DNA from: CAZGAQ01 sp964523405
GTDB taxonomy: Bacteria; Planctomycetota; Phycisphaerae; UBA1845; Fen-1342
DNA length: 64,000 nucleotides
Direction of reading: 5' to 3'
Assembly: GCA_964523405.1 (NCBI GenBank)
Contig: CAZGAQ010000013.1
Location: 1-64,000 of the forward strand
Both the position numbers and the translations under genes were made by a program. Shown here piece by piece: positions 8,394 to 17,681 of the stretch (positions are counted from its first letter, which is position 1; the number at the start of each line of letters is the position of its first letter). The notes under the pieces were generated by a model. That model was given only the letters and a program-made list of their open reading frames with translations. It was not told where the DNA came from and ran no database searches.

Positions 8394-10577
8394 CTAGCGC
8401 GCCCGGTGGAGCGCCGCGGCGCCCCGTCCGGCCTGCAGCGCCGCGCGCACGCGGGCCAGGAGTTCCGCGCGCCGATACGGCTTCTGGACGAAACCGGTCA
8501 GACTGTGGCCTGCCAGATCCTTGGCCAAATCCGCCTCGCTGTAGCCGCTGGTCAACAGAATCGGCAACGTGGGGCACAGCTCACGCAGTGTGTCGCCGCA
8601 GGCGATCCCGTTCATCCGGGGCATGGTCATGTCCAGCACCACGCAGTCGATGTCCTGACTTCGCTGGCGCACACACTCGATCGCTTGGGGACCATCCTGC
8701 GCGCTCACCACGTCCAGCCCCGCATCAACCAGCCAGGCCTTGACGACCTCATGCACTTCGGGTTCGTCGTCGACAACGAGTACGGTGGCGCGGGGTCCCG
8801 CCGTGGCCGCCTTGCGCCCCGCCACAGCATCCCCCGCCACAGCCGCAGCCGCAGCCGGAAAGGACATGCGGATCGTCGTCCCCCGCCCAAGCACACTCCG
8901 CGCCTGCAGACGGCCCTTGTGACCGCGCACGATCCCTTGCACAACCGGCAGGCCCAGCCCGCGCCCAATGAACTTGGTGCTGAAGAAAGGATCGAACATT
9001 CTGGCCAGCGTGTCCGCGTCCATGCCGCAGCCGTCGTCCGACACCTCCAGGAACACGCGCGACTCCGCGGGGTCCTCCGTCCCTTCCGCAGCTTCAGGTT
9101 CATCGAAACCAACGCTGCCCGCACCCAGCCGGACGGTGATGTGACCGCCCGCCGCGCCAATCGCCTCCACGGCATTGGTCACGAGGTTCGCAATGGCCTG
9201 CCGAATCTGGGACTCGTCCGCGTCAATCGCCGGCAGCCCGGCCGGACACTCGTAGCGCAGTTCCACGGTGCGCGGCACGGTCCGCGCCAACGTCGACGAC
9301 ATCTTCTTCACCAGCGCCGCGAGGTCAATCCGCTGCAGGAAGAAGTGTCCGCGCCCCGAATAGGCCAGCATTTGTTGCGTCAGCTTCGCCGCCCGTTGGC
9401 CGGAACGCAGGATGCCCTCGATGCGCGAACGGGCGGGCGTGCCCGGCGGCAGCGAATCCAGCGCCAGTTCGGCATTCCCGATTACCCCGACGAGCAGGTT
9501 GTTGAAGTCATGGGCGATCCCCCCCGCCAGCGCACCCAGGCTTTCCATCTTCTGCGCCTGCAGAATGCGCCGTTCGAGCTCCAGCCGTTCTTCCTCGGCG
9601 CGGCGCGCCGCGGTGACATCGCGCAGCGTCAGAATCGTCGCGGTGAACTTCTCGGTCAGATCAAGCATGGCCGCGACCTGCACATCGTACTGATGCACAT
9701 CGCCCCGTATCTCCGCTTCCACCTCGCAGTGTGGGGCGGCCGTGCCCGCGCTCCGCAGACATTCGAGGGCTCCGGACAGCCATGGAAATACTGCAATCAG
9801 GCGCTGACCGACAAACGACGCGTGCGAACAGGTGACACCCGGCTCGGCGACCAGCGCCTTGATGGGGTCCTCCAGACGGTAATACCCCGCCCCGGGCAGC
9901 TCATCCGGGCAAACCAGCTTCGCGGCAGCATGGTTGAGGTTCAAGATCGCATCGTATTCGTCCAGCATGATGACCGGGTCCGAGAGGCTCTCGAATACCG
10001 TCAGGTACGCGGTCTTTTCGTTGGCCATGAGGCGGGCGGCCGCCTGCAGTTCGGCCACGTTCGTCTCGGTATCGACGCGGGTCCAGGACTCGCACAGCGC
10101 AATTTCGATGCGGTCGAAGGAACGCTCCACGAACTGCCGTTGCCAACGGCCGTGTTCCGGCGCGGCGCGCAGACAGACGAGGTCCACGTAACTCCTTCGC
10201 ACGCACTTCATCAGTCCCAGGAACATCACCAGGCTGACGCCGCGCTGGCGGTGGCGCTGGGCCTCGACCACGCCGAAGCGCGTGAGCGCATCGTCCACCG
10301 GATTTGCGTCCGCGCGAACCTCGGGGATTCGCCCCATGTCGTGCAGAGCCGCACACAACGACGCCGTCATCCCAGTCACGACCAGTCGCCACGCCTCAGC
10401 CAGCGCGGAAGTGTATCGGTTAAAGCCCTGCCGCTTGGCGTAATCCAGCAGGCGCTGGACTAGCCAATCCCCGCTCTGGTTGAGTAGCTCCAGCAGCGCC
10501 TGCCGACAAGTCGAGTCGCATGGCCCCAGATGGTCCGCGCACTCACCGCCCACCAGGCTGCTCTTGGAGTCACTCAT
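8394..10577 (-). CDS. Hybrid sensor histidine kinase with C-terminal receiver
   Basis: 727 residues with no obvious membrane segment, so probably a soluble kinase. Order: an uncharacterised helical N-terminal region (about 1-200), a PAS-like domain (about 205-335, with SDPVIMLDEYDAILNLN), a HisKA domain with the phosphorylated His356 in GGIAHDFNNLL, a HATPase domain (NLVTNAVEAI, SDDGCGMDADT, FIGRGLGLPVVQGI), and a receiver domain (about 605-720) with the acceptor Asp649 in VVLDMTMPRMNG and Lys in FVQKPYRR. The layout matches PAS-HK-REC proteins in which the receiver modulates the kinase or passes phosphate on. No dedicated response regulator gene adjoins it. Signal unknown. Confidence 0.9.
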   Translation of the reverse strand: MSDSKSSLVGGECADHLGPCDSTCRQALLELLNQSGDWLVQRLLDYAKRQGFNRYTSALAEAWRLVVTGMTASLCAALHDMGRIPEVRADANPVDDALTRFGVVEAQRHRQRGVSLVMFLGLMKCVRRSYVDLVCLRAAPEHGRWQRQFVERSFDRIEIALCESWTRVDTETNVAELQAAARLMANEKTAYLTVFESLSDPVIMLDEYDAILNLNHAAAKLVCPDELPGAGYYRLEDPIKALVAEPGVTCSHASFVGQRLIAVFPWLSGALECLRSAGTAAPHCEVEAEIRGDVHQYDVQVAAMLDLTEKFTATILTLRDVTAARRAEEERLELERRILQAQKMESLGALAGGIAHDFNNLLVGVIGNAELALDSLPPGTPARSRIEGILRSGQRAAKLTQQMLAYSGRGHFFLQRIDLAALVKKMSSTLARTVPRTVELRYECPAGLPAIDADESQIRQAIANLVTNAVEAIGAAGGHITVRLGAGSVGFDEPEAAEGTEDPAESRVFLEVSDDGCGMDADTLARMFDPFFSTKFIGRGLGLPVVQGIVRGHKGRLQARSVLGRGTTIRMSFPAAAAAVAGDAVAGRKAATAGPRATVLVVDDEPEVHEVVKAWLVDAGLDVVSAQDGPQAIECVRQRSQDIDCVVLDMTMPRMNGIACGDTLRELCPTLPILLTSGYSEADLAKDLAGHSLTGFVQKPYRRAELLARVRAALQAGRGAAALHRAR

Positions 10578-11149
10578 ACCACCACCACAACAGAAACCCG
10601 GAGCCCGAACGTCCGGAAATCTATGCCCGCACTGCTGATATCGAGCAGTCGAGCCTCACTCTCCGCACAGAACTGAAATGTGGCGCAGCACTTGCGCCCA
10701 GGCACGCCACGTGCGCGGGGATTGCTGGCATGACCGGCGCCGCCCGTTGGGTCTGCGCGTTCCTTTCGTCCAGCCAACCCCCGTCGGGCGAGCCCGACGC
10801 AATCAGAATCGTTTTAATTCCATTTTCTCGCCCGCGGCCCCCACAACAATCCGCAGACCAGGCAACGCCTTGGAAAACTGGGGCATTCGTGACCGATGAA
10901 CGCCGGCCCCTCGGTCCAGCGCGCGCGGGCGTCGCCCCGTAGCGAGCCCTGACGCGCCGCCCTTATACTGCCGCTGCGGCGCGGGCACAGGCGCCCGCCC
11001 ACCTCTGGCCGGGTTCACGGTCCTTGCACGCATGGCGTCCAGTTCGCATCGCGGTGCGAGCCACACACGCCCCTGCCCCAGTGGCCGCTCGACTCGGCAC
11101 GTGACTTCGCGCTAACTGAGTCTGCCATCTCAAATCAGGAGGACCGTTC
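10578..11149. other. Divergent intergenic region, kinase / nagB
   Basis: 572 bases between two divergent genes. The right end carries the strong CAGGAGG ribosome site for nagB at 11136-11142. A TATACT that could be a -10 box lies at 10964-10969, but no -35 partner is visible at the usual distance. No gene, tRNA or repeat was recognised. Confidence 0.5.
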
Positions 11150-11932
11150 ATGGAAGTGATGATCTGTGACACGTACCAGGACATGAGCCGCCAGGCCGCC
11201 CGCGAGGTGGCCGACATCCTCAACACGAAGCCGAACGCCGTCCTCGGCATGGCCACCGGCTCGACGCCGCTCGGTCTCTACCAGGAGCTGGTGCGGCGGC
11301 ACAAGGAAGAGGGCCTGGATTTCTCGCAGGTCACCACGTTCAACCTCGATGAGTACGTGGGGCTCAATCCGCAGCACTCCCAGAGCTACCACTACTTCAT
11401 GCACGAGAACTTCTTCAAGCACGTCAACATCCCCAAGCAGAACGTGTACATTCCCTCCGGAACCACCAACAACTACCGCTCCTTCTGCGACTGGTATGAG
11501 CGGCGCATCAAGGAAGTCGGCGGTATCGATCTACAAATCCTCGGCATCGGCTCGGACGGCCACATCGCCTTCAACGAGCCCGGCAGCTCCTTGATGTCCC
11601 GCACGCGCCTCAAGACACTGGCCAAACAGACTATCGAGGACAACGCCCGCTTCTTTGCCAAGAAGGAAGACGTCCCCGTCTACGCGATCACCATGGGCGT
11701 CGGCACCATCCTCGAAGCCCGCCAGTTGCTTCTGCTCGCCAACGGAAGCAAGAAGGCCAACGCCGTCGCGCAGGCCGTGGAAGGCCCAGTGACCAGCATG
11801 ATCACCGCCAGCGCGCTCCAACTCCACCCCGACGCCCTCGTCTACGTCGACGCGGACGCCGCCGCCGAGCTGAAGATGCGCGAGTACTACCTCTGGATCC
11901 AGCACAACAAGCCGGGTGCCCCGCGCGTGTAG
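11150..11932 (+). CDS. nagB: Glucosamine-6-phosphate deaminase
   Basis: Converts glucosamine 6-phosphate to fructose 6-phosphate and ammonia, the step that feeds amino sugars into glycolysis. 260 residues, normal for the family. Motifs: GMATGSTPLGLYQELV (phosphate loop), TFNLDEYVGL (catalytic Asp), GIGSDGHIAFNEPGSS (Asp, His and Glu of the active site), and SRTRLKTL, where the Arg and Lys used by the allosteric GlcNAc-6-P site of E. coli NagB are kept. A strong CAGGAGG precedes the ATG. It stands alone, with no nagA or transporter beside it, and a hairpin terminator follows directly. Confidence 0.95.
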   Translation: MEVMICDTYQDMSRQAAREVADILNTKPNAVLGMATGSTPLGLYQELVRRHKEEGLDFSQVTTFNLDEYVGLNPQHSQSYHYFMHENFFKHVNIPKQNVYIPSGTTNNYRSFCDWYERRIKEVGGIDLQILGIGSDGHIAFNEPGSSLMSRTRLKTLAKQTIEDNARFFAKKEDVPVYAITMGVGTILEARQLLLLANGSKKANAVAQAVEGPVTSMITASALQLHPDALVYVDADAAAELKMREYYLWIQHNKPGAPRV

Positions 11933-11953
11933 GCCCACCCAGCCTGAGCAGCC

Positions 11954-12000
11954 CGGTGCGCCGCCGAGAACGAGTCCGGTTTCGGCGGCGCGCCGTGTTT
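11954..12000 (+). terminator. Terminator after nagB
   Basis: An inverted repeat of 14 pairs with one wobble (11954-11967 with 11982-11995; core GCGCCGCCGA / TCGGCGGCGC) followed by TGTTT. It lies between nagB and the convergent gene at 12028. Confidence 0.6.
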
Positions 12001-12027
12001 ACAGCGCCATGTATCCCGCCCGCCCCC

Positions 12028-13344
12028 TCACGCCATCCCGCGGCGCGGCATCTTCCCCTGTAGGATCCGCACCACCGTCGCGTCCACCAGCCCCATTCCC
12101 TCCAGCGACACCTTGCTGAGGTTGCGGATCGACTCCTCCGCCGAGTGCCCGATCACGCCGTCATCCTTCGACACCCCGTACCCCGCCAGCGCCATGAACG
12201 CCGACCGCAGCGCCGTGTCCGCCCCGGTCACAATCTTCATCGAGCAGCCCGACTTCGCCCCGTCGCAGATGATCCCGCACAAATCTCCCACGATGTTGTC
12301 GATCGCGAAGCTCATCTTCTCCATGTCGATGCCGGCCTGTTGATACACCAGCCCGAGCGCCGCCGCGATGCTGGCCGCCAGCGCGCACCCGCACGTCACC
12401 GACAGCTCCCCCGTGAACCGCTTGATGTACGAGTTCACCGCATGGCTGACCGCGATGCTCTCGCGAATCCGCGGCAGCTCGATCTCCCGGTCACGCCCCA
12501 CCAGGTACGGCACCAGGAACGTCAGCACGCCCTGGTTGCCCGAGCCCCCGCTCGTCATCACCGGCTCGGCCAGCCCGCCCATCCGCGCATCCAGCGCCGA
12601 CGCCACCTTCATCTTCACCCGGTAGAACAGGTCGTCCGCCATCAGCCCCTGCTTCATCATCTGCTGGAGCTGGTACGCGTTCCGCTTCAGGTCCACCCCC
12701 TTCTCCGCAATCGCCAGATTCATGTCGATCCCCCGCTGAATGTACGCGTGCTGCTCCGGCCCCAGCCGCGTCGCCGCCTGCAGCACCTGCTCCAGCGTCG
12801 CCCCCTTCAGCCACTCCCGATACGCCCGCCCTGCGCCGTCCGCCTCGCCCACCCCCGTCGCCACCGGCCGCCCGTCCTTTTCCAGGCACGTGATGTTCGT
12901 GTGCCCGTCCGCGAGCACGCAGCGCACCTGTGACCCGCCGCCCGTCGCCACCACCTCCACGCGAAACTCGGCCTGGTCCTCCGCGCACCGGTACGTCAGC
13001 CGCCCCTCCGCAATCAGCTCCCGCGCCCGCGCCAGCACCCCCGCCGGCACCTCCCGAAGAATCTCCAGCCGCAACTCCGGCTTCGCCAGCACCGCCCCCA
13101 TCGCGGCCGCAATCGCGTTCCCCCGCTGCCCACCGCTGTTCGGAATCGTGACGGCCGCCCCGTTCTTAAACGTGCCGGGGTCGACGCTCAGCTCCACCCG
13201 CTCCACCGGCCCGGGCAACTGCTCCGCGGCCGCCGCACAGGCAAAGGCACACGCGATGGGCTCGGTGCAGCCAACGGCCGGGAAGACCTCATGGGCGAAG
13301 ATGTCGCTAAGCAGGTTAATACGCCACTCCTCAGCTATGCCCAC
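12028..13344 (-). CDS. cyuA: L-cysteine desulfidase / UPF0597 family protein
   Basis: 438 residues, nearly the length of E. coli CyuA (YhaM). Members with known activity degrade L-cysteine to pyruvate, ammonia and sulfide using an oxygen-labile 4Fe-4S cluster. The cysteines expected to bind the cluster are present in AVGCTEPIACAFA, SVTCGCALAAS and GIICDGAKSGCSMK. The glycine-rich TSGGSGNQG segment is also typical. The GTG start at 13344 has GAGGAGG nine bases upstream. The gene is isolated and convergent with nagB. Function is from family membership; related serine dehydratase-like activity is possible. Confidence 0.85.
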   Translation of the reverse strand: MGIAEEWRINLLSDIFAHEVFPAVGCTEPIACAFACAAAAEQLPGPVERVELSVDPGTFKNGAAVTIPNSGGQRGNAIAAAMGAVLAKPELRLEILREVPAGVLARARELIAEGRLTYRCAEDQAEFRVEVVATGGGSQVRCVLADGHTNITCLEKDGRPVATGVGEADGAGRAYREWLKGATLEQVLQAATRLGPEQHAYIQRGIDMNLAIAEKGVDLKRNAYQLQQMMKQGLMADDLFYRVKMKVASALDARMGGLAEPVMTSGGSGNQGVLTFLVPYLVGRDREIELPRIRESIAVSHAVNSYIKRFTGELSVTCGCALAASIAAALGLVYQQAGIDMEKMSFAIDNIVGDLCGIICDGAKSGCSMKIVTGADTALRSAFMALAGYGVSKDDGVIGHSAEESIRNLSKVSLEGMGLVDATVVRILQGKMPRRGMA

Positions 13345-13681
13345 GTGGCCGGCCCTCCTCGCGGAGGCGGCCCGCGTACACGGAACTATCGCCTAGCCGC
13401 ATGATACCACGACGGGTGACCGTACAGCACCGCTCCCGCTTCGGCCATCCCCGCAGTGTAGCGTGCGCTGCGTGCGCGAAACACAATCACTGCAGCATCG
13501 TCGGGGCTGCGGCAGGCGCGCCGCACCGGCCGGGGCAACCCCCTTCGGCCCCGGAGGCCGGACGAGAGCCGAAAAAGCGTGTACGCGCGACACGCGGGCG
13601 CGGTATGCTCCGGCTGCACGGCTCGGCAGCGGAGCCGGGCCACGTCAACAGGGGGAATGTCGGGCAGAAAGGGGTGCAACA
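13345..13681. other. Divergent intergenic region, cyuA / S74 protein
   Basis: 337 bases between two divergent genes. It holds the ribosome sites of both (GAGGAGG for cyuA, AAAGGGG for the plus-strand gene). No other element was recognised. Confidence 0.5.
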
Positions 13682-15817
13682 ATGCGCACGCGACAAATTG
13701 CCCGGGGCACCACCTTGGCTCTGATTCTGGCGGTGGCGGTTGCCCGCGCTGGAGACACCGGGACAGTGTTTACCTACCAGGGTCAACTCAAGCAGGGCGG
13801 CGTGCCCGTGGACGGCACAGCCGATTTCCGATTCTCGCTGTGGGATGCAGTGGTCGGCGGGGAGCGGATCGGCCCCACGCTGCAACTCGACGGCTGGCCG
13901 CTGCAGGGCGGCCTGTTCACGGCGCCGCTGGACTTCGGACCTGCAGCCTTTGTCGGCGAGGCCCGCTGGCTCGAGATCGCCGTCAGTGCCCCAGCTGGAA
14001 GCGGGCTCTTTGTGACGCTCGTTCCGCGGCAGGAATTGACTGCCACGCCGGTGGCCCTATACGCCCAGGAAGGACGCTTCTGGAAACTCCGCGGCAACGC
14101 GGGGACGAACCCCGCAACCGACTTCCTGGGCACCACCGACGCGGCCGCGCTGCAAATCCAGGTGGCCGGGCAGCGCATCGTGCTGGCGGCGCCGGGCTGG
14201 GAGGACGGGGTCAGCACGACGCCAAACTGGATTGGCGGCTGCGCGCTCAACGCCGTGAGCGCGGGCGTTGCGGGCGCCACGATCGGCGGGGGAGGACGCT
14301 TCAACGCCCCCAACACGCTCAGCGATCACTATGCCACCATCGCCGGTGGCCTCGACAACCAGGCCGGCAACGCGAACGCAGATCCGCAAGATGCCCGCTG
14401 CGCCACGATTGGCGGCGGTGCTGGCGGCCGCGCCACGAACATCTTCGCGACCGTGAGCGGCGGGCAGGCCAATACGGCCGCCGGCGCCGGGGCCACGATC
14501 GGGGGCGGGGTTGAGAACAGCGCGGCGGGCCAACGGGCCGTAGTCGGCGGCGGCGAAGCGAACCACGCCACGGGTGATGGCGCCGGCGTCGGCGGTGGTC
14601 GGTACAACGAGGCGACGGGCCCCCATAGCACTGTTGCGGGCGGCGGTTCAAACCACGCGAGCGGAGCGGCCGGCACGGTCGCCGGGGGATTCAACAACAG
14701 CGCGACCGGCCACAACAGCACCGTCTGCGGAGGCATGAGCAACACCGCGGACGGCTATCTCGCAGCGATCGGCGGCGGGATGCTCAACCTCGCGACCGGC
14801 AGCGAGAGCAGCGTGGGCGGCGGCGACGAGAACGAAGCCTACGGCGAGTGCAGCGTCATCGCCGGCGGCCTGGACAACCGGGCGCTCGGCACCTTCGGCG
14901 CCGTCGCCGGCGGCATGATGAACGCGGCCCCGGGCTACGCCAGCGCGGTTCCGGGCGGTGTGCTGAATGTGGCCGGCGGGCGCTACAGCCTGGCCGCGGG
15001 GTACAAGGCGCGGGTGCGCAGCGCCGCCGACGCCGGTGGTGACGACAATGACGGTGACGCCGGCACGTTCGTCTGGGCCGACAGCACGGACACCGAGTTT
15101 ACCTCCACCGGCCCGAATCAGTTCCTCATCCGGGCCTCCGGCGGTGTTGGCATTGGCACGGCCCAGCCCACGGCCGCGCTGGAGGTCGCATCGCCTGGAA
15201 CCGGCCACATGCTCCTGCGCGGGCGGTCGAGTGCCGGGGCGAGCGAGTTCTGCTTCTACGAACAAGGTATCGACAATGACATCACGTTCCACATGAGCAG
15301 TGCAGGTGCCACGGGCGCCACGTCCATCCTGCTCGATCCCGATGGGAGTTCTTTCCTGAACGGTGGCAATGTGGGCATCGGTACCGGCGCGCCGGCGTTC
15401 CCGCTGGACGTGGCCGGCCAGGCACACGCGACGGGGTTCCCCGTCTCTTCGGACCAACGCTTCAAGAAGAACGTTCGGCCGCTGCGTGGCGTGCTCGATC
15501 GACTGGCCAGGATCGAGGGTATCACGTTCGAATGGAACGAGCTCTACGAAGGGCTGGGCCGCTCCACGCATCGCCGGGAGATCGGCCTGCTGGCGCAGGA
15601 GGTCGAAGCCCAGTTCCCGGAGCTGGTTTCCCGCTGGGGGCCCGAGGGCTATTGCGCCGTCGACTATGGGCGCCTGACGGGAGTCCTGGTCGAGGCCGTT
15701 CGGGAGCTGCGCTCGGAAAGGGACCGCGAGCTCACGGCCTTGCGGACTGAGAACGAGCGGCTGCGGGCGCGCCTCGACACGCTCGAAATGCGGCTCGCGG
15801 CCGTCGAGGCACGCTAA
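13682..15817 (+). CDS. YadA-head-like surface protein with S74 intramolecular chaperone
   Basis: 711 residues. The ATG at 13682 follows AAAGGGG and opens a signal peptide (LALILAVAVARA). Residues about 25-200 form a beta domain common at the start of such exported proteins (VFTYQGQLKQGGVPVDG). Residues about 200-450 are a run of 14-15 residue repeats of the type AGGFNNSATGHNSTVCGG, like the left-handed beta-roll of YadA heads. The C-terminal 120 residues are a peptidase S74 domain: SSDQRFKKNV with the predicted nucleophile Ser590, IGLLAQEVEAQFPELV and YGRLTGVLVEAVRELR, ending in a coiled coil. Known: S74 domains trimerise tail-spike proteins and then cut themselves off. Inferred: a trimeric surface fibre. 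No anchor is evident. Confidence 0.85.
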   Translation: MRTRQIARGTTLALILAVAVARAGDTGTVFTYQGQLKQGGVPVDGTADFRFSLWDAVVGGERIGPTLQLDGWPLQGGLFTAPLDFGPAAFVGEARWLEIAVSAPAGSGLFVTLVPRQELTATPVALYAQEGRFWKLRGNAGTNPATDFLGTTDAAALQIQVAGQRIVLAAPGWEDGVSTTPNWIGGCALNAVSAGVAGATIGGGGRFNAPNTLSDHYATIAGGLDNQAGNANADPQDARCATIGGGAGGRATNIFATVSGGQANTAAGAGATIGGGVENSAAGQRAVVGGGEANHATGDGAGVGGGRYNEATGPHSTVAGGGSNHASGAAGTVAGGFNNSATGHNSTVCGGMSNTADGYLAAIGGGMLNLATGSESSVGGGDENEAYGECSVIAGGLDNRALGTFGAVAGGMMNAAPGYASAVPGGVLNVAGGRYSLAAGYKARVRSAADAGGDDNDGDAGTFVWADSTDTEFTSTGPNQFLIRASGGVGIGTAQPTAALEVASPGTGHMLLRGRSSAGASEFCFYEQGIDNDITFHMSSAGATGATSILLDPDGSSFLNGGNVGIGTGAPAFPLDVAGQAHATGFPVSSDQRFKKNVRPLRGVLDRLARIEGITFEWNELYEGLGRSTHRREIGLLAQEVEAQFPELVSRWGPEGYCAVDYGRLTGVLVEAVRELRSERDRELTALRTENERLRARLDTLEMRLAAVEAR

Positions 15818-16097
15818 CAGCCCGCCGCAATATGCCGCGTGGCGTCCGCCTCGCTGTGGCGAACGCTGGATTTGCCGGCGTCTTCGTCACTCTACGTCGG
15901 CCACGGGGGGCCGACGCTCCTTCTGCGGCGGACTGCCAAGCGCTGCGGCAGGCTGCGGGCAGCTACTGCGGGATGGACACCACAGACCGCGGTGCGGATG
16001 AAAGGGCCCCGACCGACTTCTGCCGAGTCGGGCACTGACCCCGGCCGCTAACGGATTCGCCGGACGGGCGGCAACAATGCATCAAAGCAGTTCCGGC

Positions 16098-17402
16098 CTA
16101 CAACAAATTCGCCGCCAGCTCCGCCAGCGCGCTCCGCTCGCCCTTGCGCAGCATCACGTGTGCCGCCAAGGGCTCGTTGTGGAACCGGTTGATGAGATAC
16201 GTGAACCCGTTGCTGTTCCGGTCCACGTACGGATTGTCGATCTGCCACGGGTCGCCCGTCAGCACCACCTTCGCGGCCGAGCCCATGCGCGTGATGACCG
16301 TCTTCACCTCCAGCGGCGTGAGGTTCTGGGCCTCATCGATCACCACGAAGCGCTTCGCGATGCTCCGCCCGCGGATGTACGCCAGCGGCTGCACCTCGAT
16401 CAGCTCCGACCGCATCAGGCTGGCCGCGTCCGCGTGCCCGCGAATGGCCCCACCGGAGTCCAGCAGGTAGTCGATCGTGTCCGCCACCGGCTTCATCCAC
16501 GGCTCGAGCTTCTGCCCGATATCCCCCGGCAGATACCCCAGGTCCCGCCCCACCGGCACCACCGGCCGGCATACCAGCACGCCCCGGTACAGCTTCCGTT
16601 TGAACGCCAGGTGCATCGCGGCCGCCAACGCCAGCAGCGTTTTGCCCGTGCCGGCCTTGCCCATCAGCGCGACGAGGTTGATCCGCTCGTCGAGGAGGGC
16701 ATCGATCGCGTAGTACTGCTCCTTGTTGCGCGGCTTGATCCCCCACATCCCGCCCTCGACCTCGTGAAGCGCGACGAGGTCCTTGCCGTCCTGGGCCACC
16801 CGCGCCAGCGCCGTGCCGCGCTCCGGCCCGCCCGGCCGCAGCAGCAGATACTCGTTCGCCCGCCGCACCGCCCCCTCGGCGAGGGGGATGCGCCCGTCGC
16901 GGCGGAACGCCTCGAGCTGCTCGGGGATGACGGCCAGCTCACCGTCCCCGTTGGACGCGTCACTCCACAGCACGTGGTCGCTCTCGTAGTCCTCGGCCCG
17001 CAGCCCGGCCGCATCCGCGCGAATGCGCAGATTGATATCCTTCGTCACGATGATGACCGGGACGTCGGGTTCGGCGAGCCGAATCTGCTGGGCCACGCGG
17101 AGTATCTCGATGTCGGCCGGCCCGGAGCTGCCACTCAGCACCTGCTCGGGCTCGCAATAGACGAGCAACCGGCCGCCGTTCTCCAGGTCCACCCCGGACG
17201 ACAGGCTCCGCGATTCGCGCAGACCGTCAAGCAGCCGCACGACCGTGCGGGCGTTGTACCCCCGATCGGTGACTTCTTTTTTGAAACGGTCCAGCTCGCT
17301 GATGACCCCAACGGGGATGATGACGGTGTTGTCCGCGAAGTGGAAGATCGAGTAGGGATCATGGATGAGAATATTCGCATCCAGGATGAAGTTCTTTCGC
17401 AT
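16098..17402 (-). CDS. phoH: PIN domain - PhoH ATPase fusion (YlaK/PhoH2 type)
   Basis: 434 residues. The N-terminal 140 residues form a PIN-like nuclease domain (FILDANILIHDP, SELDRFKKE, IIVTKDINLRIRA with acidic metal ligands). The C-terminal half is a PhoH ATPase: Walker A MGKAGTGKTLLALA, Walker B RFVVIDEAQNLTP, and VLTGDPWQIDNPYVD. Known: PIN-PhoH proteins act on RNA as helicase-nucleases. The open frame continues upstream, but that part is antisense to two genes, and the first PIN residues follow the ATG at 17402. A promoter placed only six bases before the ATG suggests a leaderless message. ybeY, often next to phoH elsewhere, is at 45321. Confidence 0.92.
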   Translation of the reverse strand: MRKNFILDANILIHDPYSIFHFADNTVIIPVGVISELDRFKKEVTDRGYNARTVVRLLDGLRESRSLSSGVDLENGGRLLVYCEPEQVLSGSSGPADIEILRVAQQIRLAEPDVPVIIVTKDINLRIRADAAGLRAEDYESDHVLWSDASNGDGELAVIPEQLEAFRRDGRIPLAEGAVRRANEYLLLRPGGPERGTALARVAQDGKDLVALHEVEGGMWGIKPRNKEQYYAIDALLDERINLVALMGKAGTGKTLLALAAAMHLAFKRKLYRGVLVCRPVVPVGRDLGYLPGDIGQKLEPWMKPVADTIDYLLDSGGAIRGHADAASLMRSELIEVQPLAYIRGRSIAKRFVVIDEAQNLTPLEVKTVITRMGSAAKVVLTGDPWQIDNPYVDRNSNGFTYLINRFHNEPLAAHVMLRKGERSALAELAANLL

Positions 17403-17408
17403 ACGGGC

Positions 17409-17436
17409 AGTGTAGCCACAGCGGGTCCGTTGACAA
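17409..17436 (-). promoter_or_regulatory. Sigma70-type promoter for phoH, possibly leaderless
   Basis: On the minus strand TTGTCA (17436-17431), a 16-base spacer and TACACT (17414-17409) end six bases before the ATG. Transcription would start at about the A of the start codon. No Shine-Dalgarno sequence is visible in the interval. Confidence 0.5.
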
Positions 17437-17681
17437 GAATCGAATTGAGGGAGGAGTCTCCACCGCCGCCCGGCCCGCGGCGTAAGCCCGGCGCCACGGA
17501 GTGCGACGCTCTGGTCGGCGTCGTTCCTTGCCGCTAGACTGCGGGTGGAATGAACCGGTCGCGCGCACGTGCACTGTAATGGCGCGGAGAGCGTTCTGTT
17601 CGCCACCCCCTGCTGGGCAATCACCGTGGGCTGCGAACGCTCCGCGAGGTCGCCGGCGTGAGCAGACCCCAGGAGACGTCG

